64,000 bases of DNA from Desulfobacter sp. GTDB taxonomy: Bacteria > Desulfobacterota > Desulfobacteria > Desulfobacterales > Desulfobacteraceae. The position numbers and the translations under genes were made by a program. The stretch lies in assembly GCA_028768545.1 (NCBI GenBank), contig CP054838.1, positions 1,667,501-1,731,500 of the forward strand, given 5' to 3'. The notes below the pieces were generated by a model. It was not told where the DNA came from and did no database searches. It saw only the letters and a program-made list of their open reading frames with translations. Shown here in pieces: positions 63,752 through 64,000 of this stretch (position 1 is the first letter of the stretch; every line of letters begins with the position of its first letter).

Positions 63752-64000
63752 ATTGGGTCTCAATGATCCGTTTGGCAGGGATCAGGCCTGTGGCGGCCGC
63801 GGATACAATATTTCCGGCAACACCGGGGCCGTCTCCGGCCACGTACATCCCTTTTATCCCTGTTTCCAGGTGGTTGTTGGTTTCCACCTGGGTGGCAAAA
63901 AATTTGATTTCAGGGGCGTAGAGCAGGGTCTCGTCATTGGATACCCCGGGAACCACAAGGTTGAGGGCTTCAAGCCCTTCGATGAGGTTGGAAAGGATTC
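63750..64000 (-). CDS. FAD-dependent oxidoreductase, C-terminal part (continues past the window)
   Basis: The frame is open to base 64000. The C terminus GMYVAGDGPGVAGNIVSAAATGLIPA is the FAD-binding ATG/GD motif of flavoprotein dehydrogenases in which an Asp contacts the ribityl chain. The N terminus lies outside, so subfamily and substrate cannot be judged. Confidence 0.75.
   Translation of the reverse strand, partial: ILSNLIEGLEALNLVVPGVSNDETLLYAPEIKFFATQVETNNHLETGIKGMYVAGDGPGVAGNIVSAAATGLIPAKRIIETQ

Noticed and set aside
1..64000. CRISPR arrays, tRNA or rRNA genes
   Set aside because: No regularly spaced short repeats, no cloverleaf with a TpsiC arm, and no rRNA-like segments were seen on reading; a tRNAscan-SE or Infernal run would be decisive.

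Overview
The window looks like a chromosomal segment of an anaerobic, selenocysteine-using bacterium of the Desulfobacterota (Desulfobacteraceae-like). That placement is inference, not a database match. It rests on two in-frame UGA selenoprotein genes (selD and a peroxiredoxin), a LysR regulator of the type linked to selenium metabolism, indolepyruvate:ferredoxin oxidoreductase (IorAB), futalosine-route menaquinone synthesis (MqnB plus a UbiE/MenG methyltransferase), an NtrYX pair, and abundant IS elements. No rRNA, tRNA or CRISPR array was seen.

Layout. 1-10 kb: a 5'-truncated DUF368 membrane protein, a TetR regulator downstream of a FadL porin, selenoprotein SelD, a small DUF1858-type protein, and a minus-strand operon of hydantoinase-like protein, histone-deacetylase-like amidohydrolase and EpmA, with an enoyl-CoA hydratase divergent from it. 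10-13 kb: a structured, possibly cobalamin-riboswitch-like non-coding region, a cold-shock pseudogene, and a metallophosphoesterase split by an IS256-family element (copy 1). 13.3-20.3 kb: a sigma-54 activator followed by a strong -24/-12 promoter and a co-directional run: two small proteins, KhpA, an ABM monooxygenase, a nucleotidyltransferase, a PLP aminotransferase/decarboxylase, a PssA-like CDP-alcohol phosphatidyltransferase, an ATP-grasp enzyme and a zinc ribbon. This run looks like an uncharacterised headgroup or phospholipid pathway under nitrogen-type (sigma-54) control and is the best candidate for an undescribed system here. 20.5-27.6 kb: a minus-strand housekeeping operon lpxC, DUF4390, ntrY, ntrX, rsmD, coaD, lysR.

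27.8-35.4 kb: comM (yifB) broken by about 5 kb of accessory DNA: three IS256 copies (one inverted, one truncated), a papain-like fragment, a LysE exporter and a double-HTH regulator. A Fic-type gene sits at the comM 3' end between 39-bp direct repeats. 35.9-45.4 kb: mostly core genes (hslO, a His-rich protein, iorAB, aroQ, mqnB, an internally deleted arsC, a tautomerase, trkA and trkH). 45.5-48.3 kb: an ISL3-family element carrying an IS4-family element inside it, both with perfect target duplications. 48.3-53.6 kb: tatD, tcdA, a selenocysteine peroxiredoxin gene cut by IS256 copy 5, and a second IS4. 53.7-64 kb: an acyl-CoA ligase, a TetR regulator, a decayed UbiB/AarF kinase gene, an SH3 protein, nadB, a small multidrug exporter family protein, ubiE, dnaJ, queD and the 3' end of a flavoprotein.

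The general picture is a core chromosome actively remodelled by insertion sequences. At least five genes are broken (csp, metallophosphoesterase, comM, Sec-peroxiredoxin, ubiB). Three of these can be reconstructed exactly across the lesion; for csp and comM the size of the lost segment is only estimated. The selenium genes would be miscalled by ordinary gene finders because UGA is read as a stop.
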